From positions 124,001 to 188,000 of the forward strand of contig JAAVJQ010000002.1 of the NCBI GenBank assembly GCA_012038135.1: a stretch of DNA of 64,000 bases, in the 5' to 3' direction. Within the stretch, counting starts at the first letter, position 1, and the number at the start of each line of letters is the position of its first letter. The notes under the pieces were generated by a model. That model did no database searches, was not told where the DNA came from, and saw only the letters and a list, made by a program, of their open reading frames with translations. Shown piece after piece: positions 16,681-25,249 of the stretch. The DNA comes from Salinimicrobium nanhaiense. GTDB lineage: Bacteria > Bacteroidota > Bacteroidia > Flavobacteriales > Flavobacteriaceae. The translations under genes were made by a program, and so were the position numbers.

Positions 16681-17580
16681 ATGCGCTATTTTTTAAGCTT
16701 CAGCTTCTTCTTTTTTTCCTTTTTTTGTCCGGCGCAGGAACGCTATCTGGATGACATTTTTGAATCCCAGGAGGCGCTGACAGAAACCTATGCTGTCAAG
16801 GATGGCGAAGAACTTAAACTGGACATTTACCAACCAAAGAATGATACTGCCAGCGCAAGACCGCTGATCGTTTTTATGCATGGCGGCGGATTTGCAGGCG
16901 GCACCCGCACCAACGAAGCCGAAGTAAAATTTGCCCAGGCAGCGTCAAAAAAGGGATATGTGGCAGTGCAGATCTCTTACCGCCTTACAAGAAAAGGTCA
17001 ATCCTTTGGGTGTGACTATGAAGCTTCCGGAAAGATGGAGACTTTCAAAAAAGCAGCTGAAGATTTTATGGATGCCGTTCAATTCATGTTGAACAATGCT
17101 GAAGAATATCAGATCAGTTCCGACAAAGTGATCGTGGGCGGCAGCAGTGCAGGTGCCGAGGCCGTTCTCAATGCAGTTTACAACGCTCCCCTCATGTTTG
17201 AGGATCCTGATAAATATGCAGCTATTGATGTTGACGGCGTGTTCTCCCTCGCCGGAGCCATAGTTGATGTTCGATACATCACAAAAGAAAATGCCGTACC
17301 GGGAGTGTTTTTTCACGGCACCGAAGATAATTTAGTTCCTTATACCACCGCCCCTCACCATTTCTGCGATTCAACTGCCCCTGGCTATCTGATGTTGGAT
17401 GGCTCCAGAACGATCACCAAAAAACTGGACGAACTTGGGCAATCATACCTGTTGTACAGCTTTGAAGGTGGAAAACATGAGCACTCGGGTATGCCGTTCA
17501 AATATTTAGATTCAATTTTTGACTTCTTTAGTCGTGTTTTTCTTCATGGAGAACAGCTGCAAATAGAAGTACTAAAATAA
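16681..17580 (+). CDS. Secreted alpha/beta-hydrolase (carboxylesterase type)
   Basis: The 299 aa protein starts at the ATG at 16681, because this gives a signal peptide (MRYFLSFSFFFFSFFCPAQ); the frame is open further upstream but that part is not signal-like. It has the oxyanion motif HGGGF (about residue 66), the nucleophile elbow GGSSAGA, an acid loop HGTEDNLVPY and a catalytic His in GGKHEHSG, the layout of BD-FAE/acetyl-esterase hydrolases. It is the first gene of a plus-strand run of carbohydrate-related genes and may remove ester groups from a glycan. Confidence 0.8.
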   Translation: MRYFLSFSFFFFSFFCPAQERYLDDIFESQEALTETYAVKDGEELKLDIYQPKNDTASARPLIVFMHGGGFAGGTRTNEAEVKFAQAASKKGYVAVQISYRLTRKGQSFGCDYEASGKMETFKKAAEDFMDAVQFMLNNAEEYQISSDKVIVGGSSAGAEAVLNAVYNAPLMFEDPDKYAAIDVDGVFSLAGAIVDVRYITKENAVPGVFFHGTEDNLVPYTTAPHHFCDSTAPGYLMLDGSRTITKKLDELGQSYLLYSFEGGKHEHSGMPFKYLDSIFDFFSRVFLHGEQLQIEVLK

Positions 17581-17589
17581 AATTTGCTC

Positions 17590-18786
17590 ATGAAATCCTT
17601 TTTTTTCATCATATCGTCTTTCCTTTTATTCTCTTTTAATTCGGCTTCTGCCCAGGAGAAATATTACAAAGGCAATCTCCACACCCATTCCTATTGGAGC
17701 GACGGGGACGAATTTCCCGAAATGATCCTGGAGTGGTACAAAAATAAAGGTTACGATTTTGTAGCACTTTCTGATCATAATATCATAGCCGAAGGTGAAA
17801 AATGGAAAACCGTGCCAAGAGATTCGCTGTACCAAAATGCATTTAAGGATTACCTGAAAAAGTACGGGGAAGACTGGGTGGATTATAAAAAAGATTCTGC
17901 CGGAACTCATGTAAAGCTGAAGACACTTGAAGAATTTCGCCCGCTGTTTGAAGAAGATGACAAATTCCTCATTTTTAAAGCCGAAGAAGTAACAGCTTAT
18001 CTGGATAAAAAAGCGGTGCATATGGGTGCCATCAATATTCAGGAAGTGCTGCAACCTGTTGAAGGTAACACCATAGTTGAACTTATTCAGAATAACCTGG
18101 ACGCAATTAAGGAGCAAAGTGAGCGAACAGGAGCGCCTATTCTCCAACACCTCAACCACCCCAATTTTACCTACGCAATTACTGCTGAAGATGTGATCCA
18201 GGTAAACGGCGAAAGATTTTTCGAGGTCTTTAATGGGCATCCCTATGTCAACAACTACGGCGATAGCATTCACAGCAGCACCGAAGAAATGTGGGACGAG
18301 GTGAATATCGCATACATCCAGGCCGGTAAGCCCCTGCTCTACGGACTCGCCACAGATGACAGTCATCACTACCACAAATTTGGAAGTCGTTACAGCAACG
18401 CCGGGCGTGGCTGGGTGATGGTCAAGGCCGAAAAACTGGATCCGCGCGCTCTAATCAAAAACATGGAAGCCGGAGAATTTTATGCTACCACCGGAGTGGA
18501 ACTCGAAAATGTCACTTTTCAGGAGAATGTCCTTTCGGTGAAAGTAAAATCTGAAACCGGAGTAGATTACGAGATCCATTTCATAGGTGTACACTCCAAC
18601 AACCTGGACTCCAGAATTCTAAAAACGGTGAAAGGAACAGCAGCCGAATTTCAAATTCCGCCAGGTTACCTTTTTGTGAGAGCAAAGATCATTTCCAATA
18701 AGCTCAAAGAAAATCCTTACCGGGACGGTGATGTGGAAGTGGCCTGGGTGCAACCGGTCATCCCAAATTCTTCAGCTAAAAATTAA
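17590..18786 (+). CDS. Secreted PHP-domain metal-dependent hydrolase
   Basis: The 398 aa protein has a signal peptide ending SASAQ and then a PHP domain: GNLHTHSYWSDG, the Asp-His of ALSDHN, LQHLNHPNF and ATDDSHHYH supply the metal ligands. PHP proteins hydrolyse phosphoester bonds with bound metals. An exported one beside glycan enzymes could act on phosphorylated sugars or related esters, but the substrate is unknown. The ATG at 17590 is chosen over an in-frame TTG at 17584. It starts 9 bases after the esterase. Confidence 0.8.
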   Translation: MKSFFFIISSFLLFSFNSASAQEKYYKGNLHTHSYWSDGDEFPEMILEWYKNKGYDFVALSDHNIIAEGEKWKTVPRDSLYQNAFKDYLKKYGEDWVDYKKDSAGTHVKLKTLEEFRPLFEEDDKFLIFKAEEVTAYLDKKAVHMGAINIQEVLQPVEGNTIVELIQNNLDAIKEQSERTGAPILQHLNHPNFTYAITAEDVIQVNGERFFEVFNGHPYVNNYGDSIHSSTEEMWDEVNIAYIQAGKPLLYGLATDDSHHYHKFGSRYSNAGRGWVMVKAEKLDPRALIKNMEAGEFYATTGVELENVTFQENVLSVKVKSETGVDYEIHFIGVHSNNLDSRILKTVKGTAAEFQIPPGYLFVRAKIISNKLKENPYRDGDVEVAWVQPVIPNSSAKN

Positions 18787-18790
18787 ATTT

Positions 18791-21379
18791 ATGAATGCTC
18801 CAAAATTTATTTTTCTAATCTTTCTGTTTTCCACCAGTTTCGTGTTTTCTCAGCGACAGGTTCAAACCCTCAACTCTGCCTGGAAGTTCTCTTCGGAAGT
18901 ACATCCGGAACAAATAGTCAATATTCCCCACACCTGGAATTCCGAAGATCCATTCCGCGACGGGAAAGCATATTTCCGCGGAAAAGGCAATTACACCCGA
19001 ACCTTATATGCTCCTCAAAAATGGCAAAATAAGCAGGTTTTCCTGAAGTTCGAAGGCAGCAACCAGGTTACCACGCTGTATGTCAATGAGCAGCTGATTG
19101 GAGAACATCGCGGCGGCTACACCGGCTTTGTCTTTGACATTACAGCAGCTTTAAAACCCGGAGCAGAAAACCGGCTGAAGATCGAGGTGGACAATAGCCA
19201 CAATATAGATATTCCTCCTCTCGACGCCGATTTTAACTTCTACGGCGGAATCTATCGTGACCTCTGGTTGATCACTACTCCAAAACTCCATTTTGAGACA
19301 GCAAATGAGGCTGCCGGCAACTTTCTTATAAGAACTCCTGAAGTCTCTGCGGAAAAAGGATCTTTTGAGCTCGAAACCCGGCTGATGAATGCATCGGATA
19401 AAAGAAGATCGGTTACCGTCGAAGCCGAAATTTTCGATCCTAACGGAAATACCGTTAAAAATTTGAGAAAGAAGATCAGGATCAATTCCGGAGAAACTGC
19501 AAAAGTGAATTTTAAAGAAAGTATTTTGAATCCGCAGCTGTGGTCCCCTTCTTCTCCAAATCTGTACAAGGCTGAAATTCGTTTGCTGGCAGATGGTGAA
19601 ATTGTGGATATCTTAAGCTCCAATTTCGGTTTCCGCTGGTTTAGAATTGATCCCGAAAAAGGCTTTTTTCTCAATGGAGAACACCTCAAATTAATTGGTG
19701 CCAACCGGCACCAGGATTTTTTTGGTTTGGGAAATGCCTTGCCCAATGCGCTGCATCATAAGGATTATGAAATGATCAGGGACATGGGTGCAAATTTTAT
19801 TCGTACCGCCCATTACCCGCAGGATCCTGAGGTTTACAGGATCTGCGATGAACTCGGCCTTTTGGTTTGGAGCGAAGTACCGGTGATCAATGATGTGACA
19901 GCTTCTGAGGCTTATCACGAGGTTTCCCTCAAAATGCAGCGGGAGCAGATCCTGCAGTTCTTTAACCACCCGTCGGTGATCATGTGGGGACATATGAATG
20001 AGATCTTCATTCGGCTTGTCTTCAACAACAAAATGACCGAACCCGAAAAGGAAGCAAAGATCAAAACGTCGGTAGAATTGGCTGAAAAACTCGAAAAAGT
20101 TACGAAAGAACTGGACCCGGATCGGCTCACGGTGATGGCGCTGCACGAAAACGAATTGTACAACACCAGTGGCATTGCAAATATTCCTGATGTTATTGGC
20201 TGGAACCTATATTTCGGCTGGTATTCTCCGGGACTCGAAAGCTTCGGAAAATTTATGGATGAGCAGCACCGGCGCTACCCCAACCGGCCACACTTCATTT
20301 CAGAATATGGTCCCGGCGCCGATGTAAGAATTCAGACCACAGATCCACAACCCTGGGATTACAGTGAGGCTTATCAGCTCAAACTACATCGCAGTTATTT
20401 GAATCAGGTGATGGAAAGGGACTACATCTTTGGAATGGCGGCCTGGAACTTTGCCGATTTTGGTTCCTCCTTCCGGCAGGATGCGATGCCGTATATCAAC
20501 CAAAAGGGACTTGTCAATTTCGATCGCAGCAAAAAAGACATCTATTATTACTATCAGGCGAGATTAGTGAAGGATCCGATGATCTATGTCGCAGGCAAAA
20601 ATTTTCAACAGCGATATGTTGAGAACGAGAATGACCCGGTGGAGATCACCGTTTTTTCAAATGCTCCGGAAGTTTCGCTTATGGCACACGGCCAGACTTA
20701 TACTTCAAAAACAGAAGACGGAATTGCCCTTTTTGAGATCCCGCTCCCCAAAGGAACTACTAAGGTCACTGCCAGGGCCGGTGAAGTTTCCCACTCCAGA
20801 GCATTCACCGTGCATTACCGGGAAGATCTGATGGAACGTATTGGGAAAGAGAGCCTAAATATCAATGTAGGGGCACATGTTCAATACCAGGATCCTACTA
20901 CCGGTGAAGTCTGGATCGCCGATCAGGAATATTCTGCGGGTGGCTTTGGTTATGTGGGCGGTGAGGTTTTTCAGAGGGATAAGAACAAGATCCAGGGGAC
21001 AGCTTCAGACATTCAGGGAACAGAGAATGATCCGCTTTTTCAAACCATGAGGGAAGGACTGGAAGCCTATCGTTTTGATGTTCCAAAAGGGTCTTACAGC
21101 GTAAGCCTTTTATTCGCAGAACCACAATTCAATGCTTCCGAAGCTTTGATTTACAACCTCAATGCTTCCGAAGAAATTTCAGAAGAAACCATAAGGAGCT
21201 TCGATATTATGATCAATGGCGAACCGGTACAACAAGATCATAACCTTGCCAGGGACTATGGAAAAATAAGAGCCGCAACAATTACTTACCTGGTGAGGAC
21301 CGATGGAAAGATCACTATAAAATTTTCTGAAAATCGCGGAAGATCCATACTTTCGGGAATTAAACTTGAAAAACTCTAA
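18791..21379 (+). CDS. Glycoside hydrolase family 2 enzyme with C-terminal malectin-like domain
   Basis: The 862 aa protein has a signal peptide ending FVFSQ, a GH2 sugar-binding domain (about 25-165), an Ig-like domain (to ~280) and a TIM barrel (~285-590). The acid/base Glu404 is in WGHMNEIF and the nucleophile Glu505 in ISEYGPGAD. The region after ~690 resembles a malectin-like beta-sandwich (YSAGGFGYVGGE ... YSVSLLFAEPQF). GH2 includes beta-galactosidase, beta-mannosidase and beta-glucuronidase activities; the exact one cannot be assigned. The ATG at 18791 gives the signal peptide. The stop shares a base with the next ATG. Confidence 0.9.
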   Translation: MNAPKFIFLIFLFSTSFVFSQRQVQTLNSAWKFSSEVHPEQIVNIPHTWNSEDPFRDGKAYFRGKGNYTRTLYAPQKWQNKQVFLKFEGSNQVTTLYVNEQLIGEHRGGYTGFVFDITAALKPGAENRLKIEVDNSHNIDIPPLDADFNFYGGIYRDLWLITTPKLHFETANEAAGNFLIRTPEVSAEKGSFELETRLMNASDKRRSVTVEAEIFDPNGNTVKNLRKKIRINSGETAKVNFKESILNPQLWSPSSPNLYKAEIRLLADGEIVDILSSNFGFRWFRIDPEKGFFLNGEHLKLIGANRHQDFFGLGNALPNALHHKDYEMIRDMGANFIRTAHYPQDPEVYRICDELGLLVWSEVPVINDVTASEAYHEVSLKMQREQILQFFNHPSVIMWGHMNEIFIRLVFNNKMTEPEKEAKIKTSVELAEKLEKVTKELDPDRLTVMALHENELYNTSGIANIPDVIGWNLYFGWYSPGLESFGKFMDEQHRRYPNRPHFISEYGPGADVRIQTTDPQPWDYSEAYQLKLHRSYLNQVMERDYIFGMAAWNFADFGSSFRQDAMPYINQKGLVNFDRSKKDIYYYYQARLVKDPMIYVAGKNFQQRYVENENDPVEITVFSNAPEVSLMAHGQTYTSKTEDGIALFEIPLPKGTTKVTARAGEVSHSRAFTVHYREDLMERIGKESLNINVGAHVQYQDPTTGEVWIADQEYSAGGFGYVGGEVFQRDKNKIQGTASDIQGTENDPLFQTMREGLEAYRFDVPKGSYSVSLLFAEPQFNASEALIYNLNASEEISEETIRSFDIMINGEPVQQDHNLARDYGKIRAATITYLVRTDGKITIKFSENRGRSILSGIKLEKL

Positions 21380-22455
21380 TGAAAATCATTTATACTTTTT
21401 TAATTCTGGCTTTGTTTATTCTGGGTTGCAGGGAAAAAGAACCAGAAATCGCCGTAGTGCATGACAAACCTGAAGAAATCAAAACCCCCGAAGGAATGGT
21501 CTGGATCCCGGGAGGGGAATTTAGCATGGGAGCGGTAGAAAATGACCAAATGGCACTCGACCATGAAAAACCTGCCCATCCTGTAGCTGTAGATGGTTTC
21601 TTCATGGATGTTACCGAAGTCACAAACAGAGAATTCAGGGAATTTGTTGAAGAAACAGGATATGTGACGGTAGCTGAGCGGGAAATAGATTGGGAGGAGC
21701 TGAAAAAGCAGCTTCCTCCCGGTACTCCAAAGCCTCATGATTCTATTTTACAGCCGGGATCTTTGGTCTTTAAAAAACCGGGAAAAAAGGTGCCAAACCT
21801 GTATGACTTTTCTCAGTGGTGGGAATGGAAAATTGGAGCTAACTGGAAGCATCCCGGCGGGCCCGGCACTTCTATAGAAGGAAAAAAAGAATACCCCGTT
21901 GTACACATCGCTTTTGAAGATGCAGAAGCCTATGCTGCCTGGGCAGGAAGACGATTACCCACAGAAGCCGAGTGGGAATACGCGGCAAAAGGAGGTGCCA
22001 AAAATGCCATTTTTGGATGGGGTAATGATGCTGAAGTTTTACAAGAAAAAGCAAATACCTGGACCGGGGAATTTCCCACAGAAAACACACTGGCAGACGG
22101 ATATGAACCGGTTGCCCCCGTCAAAAGTTTTCCTCCAAACGATTACGGACTTCATGAAATGGCGGGTAACGTTTGGGAATATACCACAGACTGGTACAAC
22201 ACCAACTATTACAAAGAGGCTGCGAAAAAGGGAATGCAGAAAAATCCCGAGGGAGCACAAGATCCCTACAATCCGCATAACCCGCAGGTGCCCGAAAAGG
22301 TGATAAAAGGCGGGTCGTTTTTATGTCATGTTTCCTACTGCGCCAGCTTCAGGCCTTCGGCAAGGATGCAGAATACCCTGGATTCTTCGCATGAGCATCT
22401 TGGGTTTAGGACGGTGGCTACACCGGAAATGCTTGAGCAGGAAAAACAGGAATAA
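21379..22455 (+). CDS. Formylglycine-generating enzyme (SUMF1-type) lipoprotein
   Basis: The 358 aa protein has a lipobox ALFILGC (Cys17) and an FGE-sulfatase domain: MVWIPGGEFSMG, RRLPTEAEWEYAAKGG, GLHEMAGNVWEYT. In FGE two cysteines in GGSFLCxxSYC bind copper and oxidise the target Cys; here Cys316 and Cys321 are both kept (GGSFLCHVSYCASFRPSAR), so catalysis is plausible, unlike SUMF1-like proteins that lost them. A Cys-type sulfatase is nearby at 23521. The start overlaps the GH2 stop by one base. A lipid-anchored, exported FGE implies maturation after export. Confidence 0.88.
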   Translation: MKIIYTFLILALFILGCREKEPEIAVVHDKPEEIKTPEGMVWIPGGEFSMGAVENDQMALDHEKPAHPVAVDGFFMDVTEVTNREFREFVEETGYVTVAEREIDWEELKKQLPPGTPKPHDSILQPGSLVFKKPGKKVPNLYDFSQWWEWKIGANWKHPGGPGTSIEGKKEYPVVHIAFEDAEAYAAWAGRRLPTEAEWEYAAKGGAKNAIFGWGNDAEVLQEKANTWTGEFPTENTLADGYEPVAPVKSFPPNDYGLHEMAGNVWEYTTDWYNTNYYKEAAKKGMQKNPEGAQDPYNPHNPQVPEKVIKGGSFLCHVSYCASFRPSARMQNTLDSSHEHLGFRTVATPEMLEQEKQE

Positions 22456-22489
22456 GATCGTTTTTTGTAAATTGAATAAAAATACGGCT

Positions 22490-22708
22490 ATGGACATCCG
22501 AACAACCAAGCTTAAATTATTACAGACTATTCTGGAGAATGAAAATGCAGAATTCATTCAGAAGCTTTCTGATTTTGTTCAAAAGGAACAGCCAGATTTT
22601 TGGAAAGAATTGAGTTTAGCAGAGCAAGAAGAAATAGAACAGGGAATTAGAGAATTAGATAAGGGGAAAAGAATCTCATATGAAAGCTTTCTAAAGAAGA
22701 TTTCCTGA
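22490..22708 (+). CDS. Small antitoxin-like protein
   Basis: This 72 aa acidic, helical protein (MDIRTTKLKLLQTILENENAEF ... LSLAEQEEIEQGIRELDKGKRISYESFLKKIS) lies directly before a ParE-like toxin and shares one base with its start. The motif EIEQGIRELDKGKRISYEEF is common in Bacteroidota antitoxins of ParE/RelE pairs. The ATG at 22490 is preferred because the upstream in-frame part overlaps the FGE gene in another frame. Confidence 0.75.
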   Translation: MDIRTTKLKLLQTILENENAEFIQKLSDFVQKEQPDFWKELSLAEQEEIEQGIRELDKGKRISYESFLKKIS

Positions 22709-23013
22709 TGAAAGTTTTTCTTTCTGAACTTGCTGAAAATAAACTTCTTCGATTAAATGATTATTTACTGGAAAAATGGGACAAAAAAACCCGCGACTTA
22801 TTTTTCCGGAAGTTAAATGACAAGATTGAGCAAATTTCCCTGCAACCTGAGAGCTGCCCAAGATCAAATGCACGTAATGGATTATATCGATGTGTGGTAA
22901 CTAAACAGACTACTTTCTACTACCGAATATTGAAGCATTCAAAAGAAATTGAAATTATTACTGTTTTTGATACACGACAGAACCCTGATAAGCTGACTGA
23001 GGATCTATCGTAG
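22708..23013 (+). CDS. ParE/RelE-family toxin
   Basis: The 101 aa protein has the ParE fold pattern: LSELAENKLLRLNDYLLEKWDKK helices, then strands with RCVVTKQTTFYYRI and the ending IITVFDTRQNPDKL. The ending is shared with the toxin at 13386, but the rest differs, so the two are distinct family members. It is the second gene of the pair. Confidence 0.85.
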   Translation: MKVFLSELAENKLLRLNDYLLEKWDKKTRDLFFRKLNDKIEQISLQPESCPRSNARNGLYRCVVTKQTTFYYRILKHSKEIEIITVFDTRQNPDKLTEDLS

Positions 23014-23056
23014 GCAGAGTTATCAGTGGTCCGTGGTTTGGGTCAGGAAAAATTTC

Positions 23057-23088
23057 ATTCAGAACGAGCGGTAGCGAAGTGAAGAATC
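23057..23088. repeat. 32-base direct repeat, copy 1
   Basis: The core is GAGCGGTAGCGAAGTGAAGA; the copy at 23135-23166 differs at one position. No coding potential. Confidence 0.8.
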
Positions 23089-23134
23089 TTTCTAAAGTAC
23101 GATTTTAGAAGGACGAAGTTAGAAGTTTCCTGTT

Positions 23135-23166
23135 ATTCAGACCGAGCGGTAGCGAAGTGAAGAATC
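23135..23166. repeat. 32-base direct repeat, copy 2
   Basis: Second copy of the repeat at 23057, with AC in place of CC's partner base beside the GAGCGG core (ACCGAG versus AACGAG). It follows the first by 78 bases start to start. Confidence 0.8.
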
Positions 23167-23520
23167 CTTAGTTACTGAGATTACTCTCCTAAAGTATTGC
23201 GATCCCGATGACATCTTTTAGCCGAAACTCCATTAAAGTTTCACGCAATGGCCGCAAAGGTTGCGCTAAGCCCGCAAAGACTTTTCTGATTATTAATTAT
23301 GGATCATTGCACATCATGATGAGATCTGACTTCACGAAGCCGCGCTTTCTTGTAGCCTCTTTTTTTATATAATAAAAGGCTCTGTAGAATTGTGAAATTT
23401 TTTCATTCTCAAATTCTCAAATTTCCACATCTTCAAATCTGTTATTTTGGAATTTGGCCCACCTGCGCGAAAAGCTCCGGCGGGTAAATGCCTGGAATTT
23501 GGTGCTTGGAATTTGGAATT

Positions 23521-25221
23521 TTACTTCACATCCTTCGGCACCTTCCCCGAACCATATTTCCTTACATATCCTTCGTAATTGCGCACGTCTTCATCGGCCA
23601 TTCTTGCAAAGTTTTGATATGCCCGTGCTACTCTTTCCGGAGGAGTTTGCTCAAACTCACCGTCAATCACCCGATACTGCTCCTGAAGAGATAACAGCGT
23701 TTCATGCATTTCCTGCTGAACTTCAGCATAATCTGGATGGTCGTAGATATTGTTTATCTCCCGCGGATCCTCCTGCAGGTCATACATCTCCCATTGATCG
23801 ATATCATCATAGAAGTGCATGAGCTTATACCTGTGGGTCCTTACGCCATAGTGTCTTTTGACCATATGGAATGCAGGAAAATCGTAGTAGTGATAATAAA
23901 TGGCATTTCTAAAGTCCTTTCCGCTTGCGCCGCTGGTCAATAAACCTCTCATAGATTTCCCCTGCATTTCCTCAGGGATCTCTGCCTGTGCAAAATCAAG
24001 AAAAGTAGGCGCAAAATCGAGGTTCTGCGTAAGCGCATCTATTTCAATCCCAGCCGGAATTTCCTTTGGATACTGCATCAACAACGGCATGGCCAGGGAT
24101 TCTTCGTACATGAAACGTTTGTCAAAAAAGCCTTTTTCACCCAGGTAGAAGCCCTGATCTGTAGTGTAAACGATAATGGTATTTTCTGCCAAACCATTCT
24201 CTTCAAGATAATCCAAAATTTTCCCAACCCCTTCATCGACCGAAGCTACCGTGGCAAGATAATCTCTCAAATACCGCTGACCTTTCCATTCTGCCAGCTC
24301 TTTCCCTTTTAAATTAGCTTCATGAAAAGCGTCATTTTTGGGTCGGTATGCCTTGTCCCATGCCGCGCGCTGTTCTTTGGTCATTCTCACAAAATCATTT
24401 GGCCATGGGTTGTGCCGTAGCGAATCACTGCCCTTCTCCACCGTCATTTTTAGATCGTGACCTTCGTACATGTCCTCATAAATGGTTTGGAGCTGCTCTT
24501 GCGAAGCGATGGAACCTTCATGTTCAATAAAGTAGGTTTCCGGCAGCGGAAAAGTGATAGAATCGTACATGTTTATGTGTCTAAGGGCAGGCATCCAGTT
24601 GCGATGGGGTGCTTTATGCTGAACCATTAACAGGAAAGGTTCCTCATTGCCTGCATTTTTCTTTAGCCAGTCCAGCCCCATTTCGGTGACGATGTCTGTC
24701 GCGTAGCCTTCAATGCGGATGGTATCTTTTCCTTTAATAAAATCGGGATTATAGTAATTCCCCTGGTCCACAAGGATGTTCCATTCATCAAAACCTTCGG
24801 GCAGGCCGTGGAGGTGCCATTTTCCGAAGAGGGCGGTGCGGTATCCTGCTTCTTTTAAATACTTCGGAAGCGTAGGCTGGGAACCGTCAAAAACATTTCC
24901 GTTCATCCTGAAGCCATTCACATGACTGTGCTTTCCGGTAAGGATCACTGCGCGACTGGGCCCACAGATGGAGTTTGTACAGAAGTTGTTTTTAAATTTT
25001 GCCCCATTCTTTGCAATCCTGTCAATATTGGGGGTAGGCGCCAACTCACTTACCGGATGGCCATAGGCGCTAATCGCCTGTGCCGCATGATCATCGGTCA
25101 TGATGAACACGATATTTGGTCTTTTTGGTTGCTCTTGTTTTTCTTTCTCCCGGCCTTCATTGCAGGAAATTGCCAGAAAAGCTATAAAAAACAGCAGCTT
25201 TACCTTTAAAAAATACTTCAT
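23521..25221 (-). CDS. Cys-type sulfatase (S1 family) lipoprotein
   Basis: The 566 aa protein has a lipobox FLAISC (Cys20), then the alkaline-phosphatase-like sulfatase fold. Asp43-Asp44 in FIMTDDHAAQA are calcium ligands, and the formylglycine motif is Cys86-Gly-Pro-Ser-Arg90 (SICGPSRAVILTGKHS). Further signatures are LFGKWHL, IIVYTTDQGFYLGEKG and the C-terminal YDLQEDPREINN. The Cys must be converted to formylglycine for activity. It is the last gene of the leftward PUL and would remove sulfate from the target glycan or another host sulfate ester. Confidence 0.93.
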   Translation of the reverse strand: MKYFLKVKLLFFIAFLAISCNEGREKEKQEQPKRPNIVFIMTDDHAAQAISAYGHPVSELAPTPNIDRIAKNGAKFKNNFCTNSICGPSRAVILTGKHSHVNGFRMNGNVFDGSQPTLPKYLKEAGYRTALFGKWHLHGLPEGFDEWNILVDQGNYYNPDFIKGKDTIRIEGYATDIVTEMGLDWLKKNAGNEEPFLLMVQHKAPHRNWMPALRHINMYDSITFPLPETYFIEHEGSIASQEQLQTIYEDMYEGHDLKMTVEKGSDSLRHNPWPNDFVRMTKEQRAAWDKAYRPKNDAFHEANLKGKELAEWKGQRYLRDYLATVASVDEGVGKILDYLEENGLAENTIIVYTTDQGFYLGEKGFFDKRFMYEESLAMPLLMQYPKEIPAGIEIDALTQNLDFAPTFLDFAQAEIPEEMQGKSMRGLLTSGASGKDFRNAIYYHYYDFPAFHMVKRHYGVRTHRYKLMHFYDDIDQWEMYDLQEDPREINNIYDHPDYAEVQQEMHETLLSLQEQYRVIDGEFEQTPPERVARAYQNFARMADEDVRNYEGYVRKYGSGKVPKDVK

Positions 25222-25249
25222 AATTTTTCTTTTTTTGACACCTTTGAAG

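Larger units (their letters stand above)
23014..23520. other. Gene-free spacer with direct repeats between convergent units
   Basis: No gene is supported. The 507 bases hold two copies of a 32-base repeat (23057 and 23135). A CACGCAATGGCCGCAAAGG-like stretch near 23240-23280 resembles segments I recall as frequent in Bacteroidota spacers. The region ends with A/T-rich AATTTGG-type low complexity next to the sulfatase stop. It separates the toxin-antitoxin pair (plus strand) from the sulfatase (minus strand). Confidence 0.5.

Noticed and set aside
17626..18375. A 249-codon minus-strand frame opposite the PHP gene
   Set aside because: The PHP domain with its metal ligands is on the plus strand; the antisense frame has no family match.
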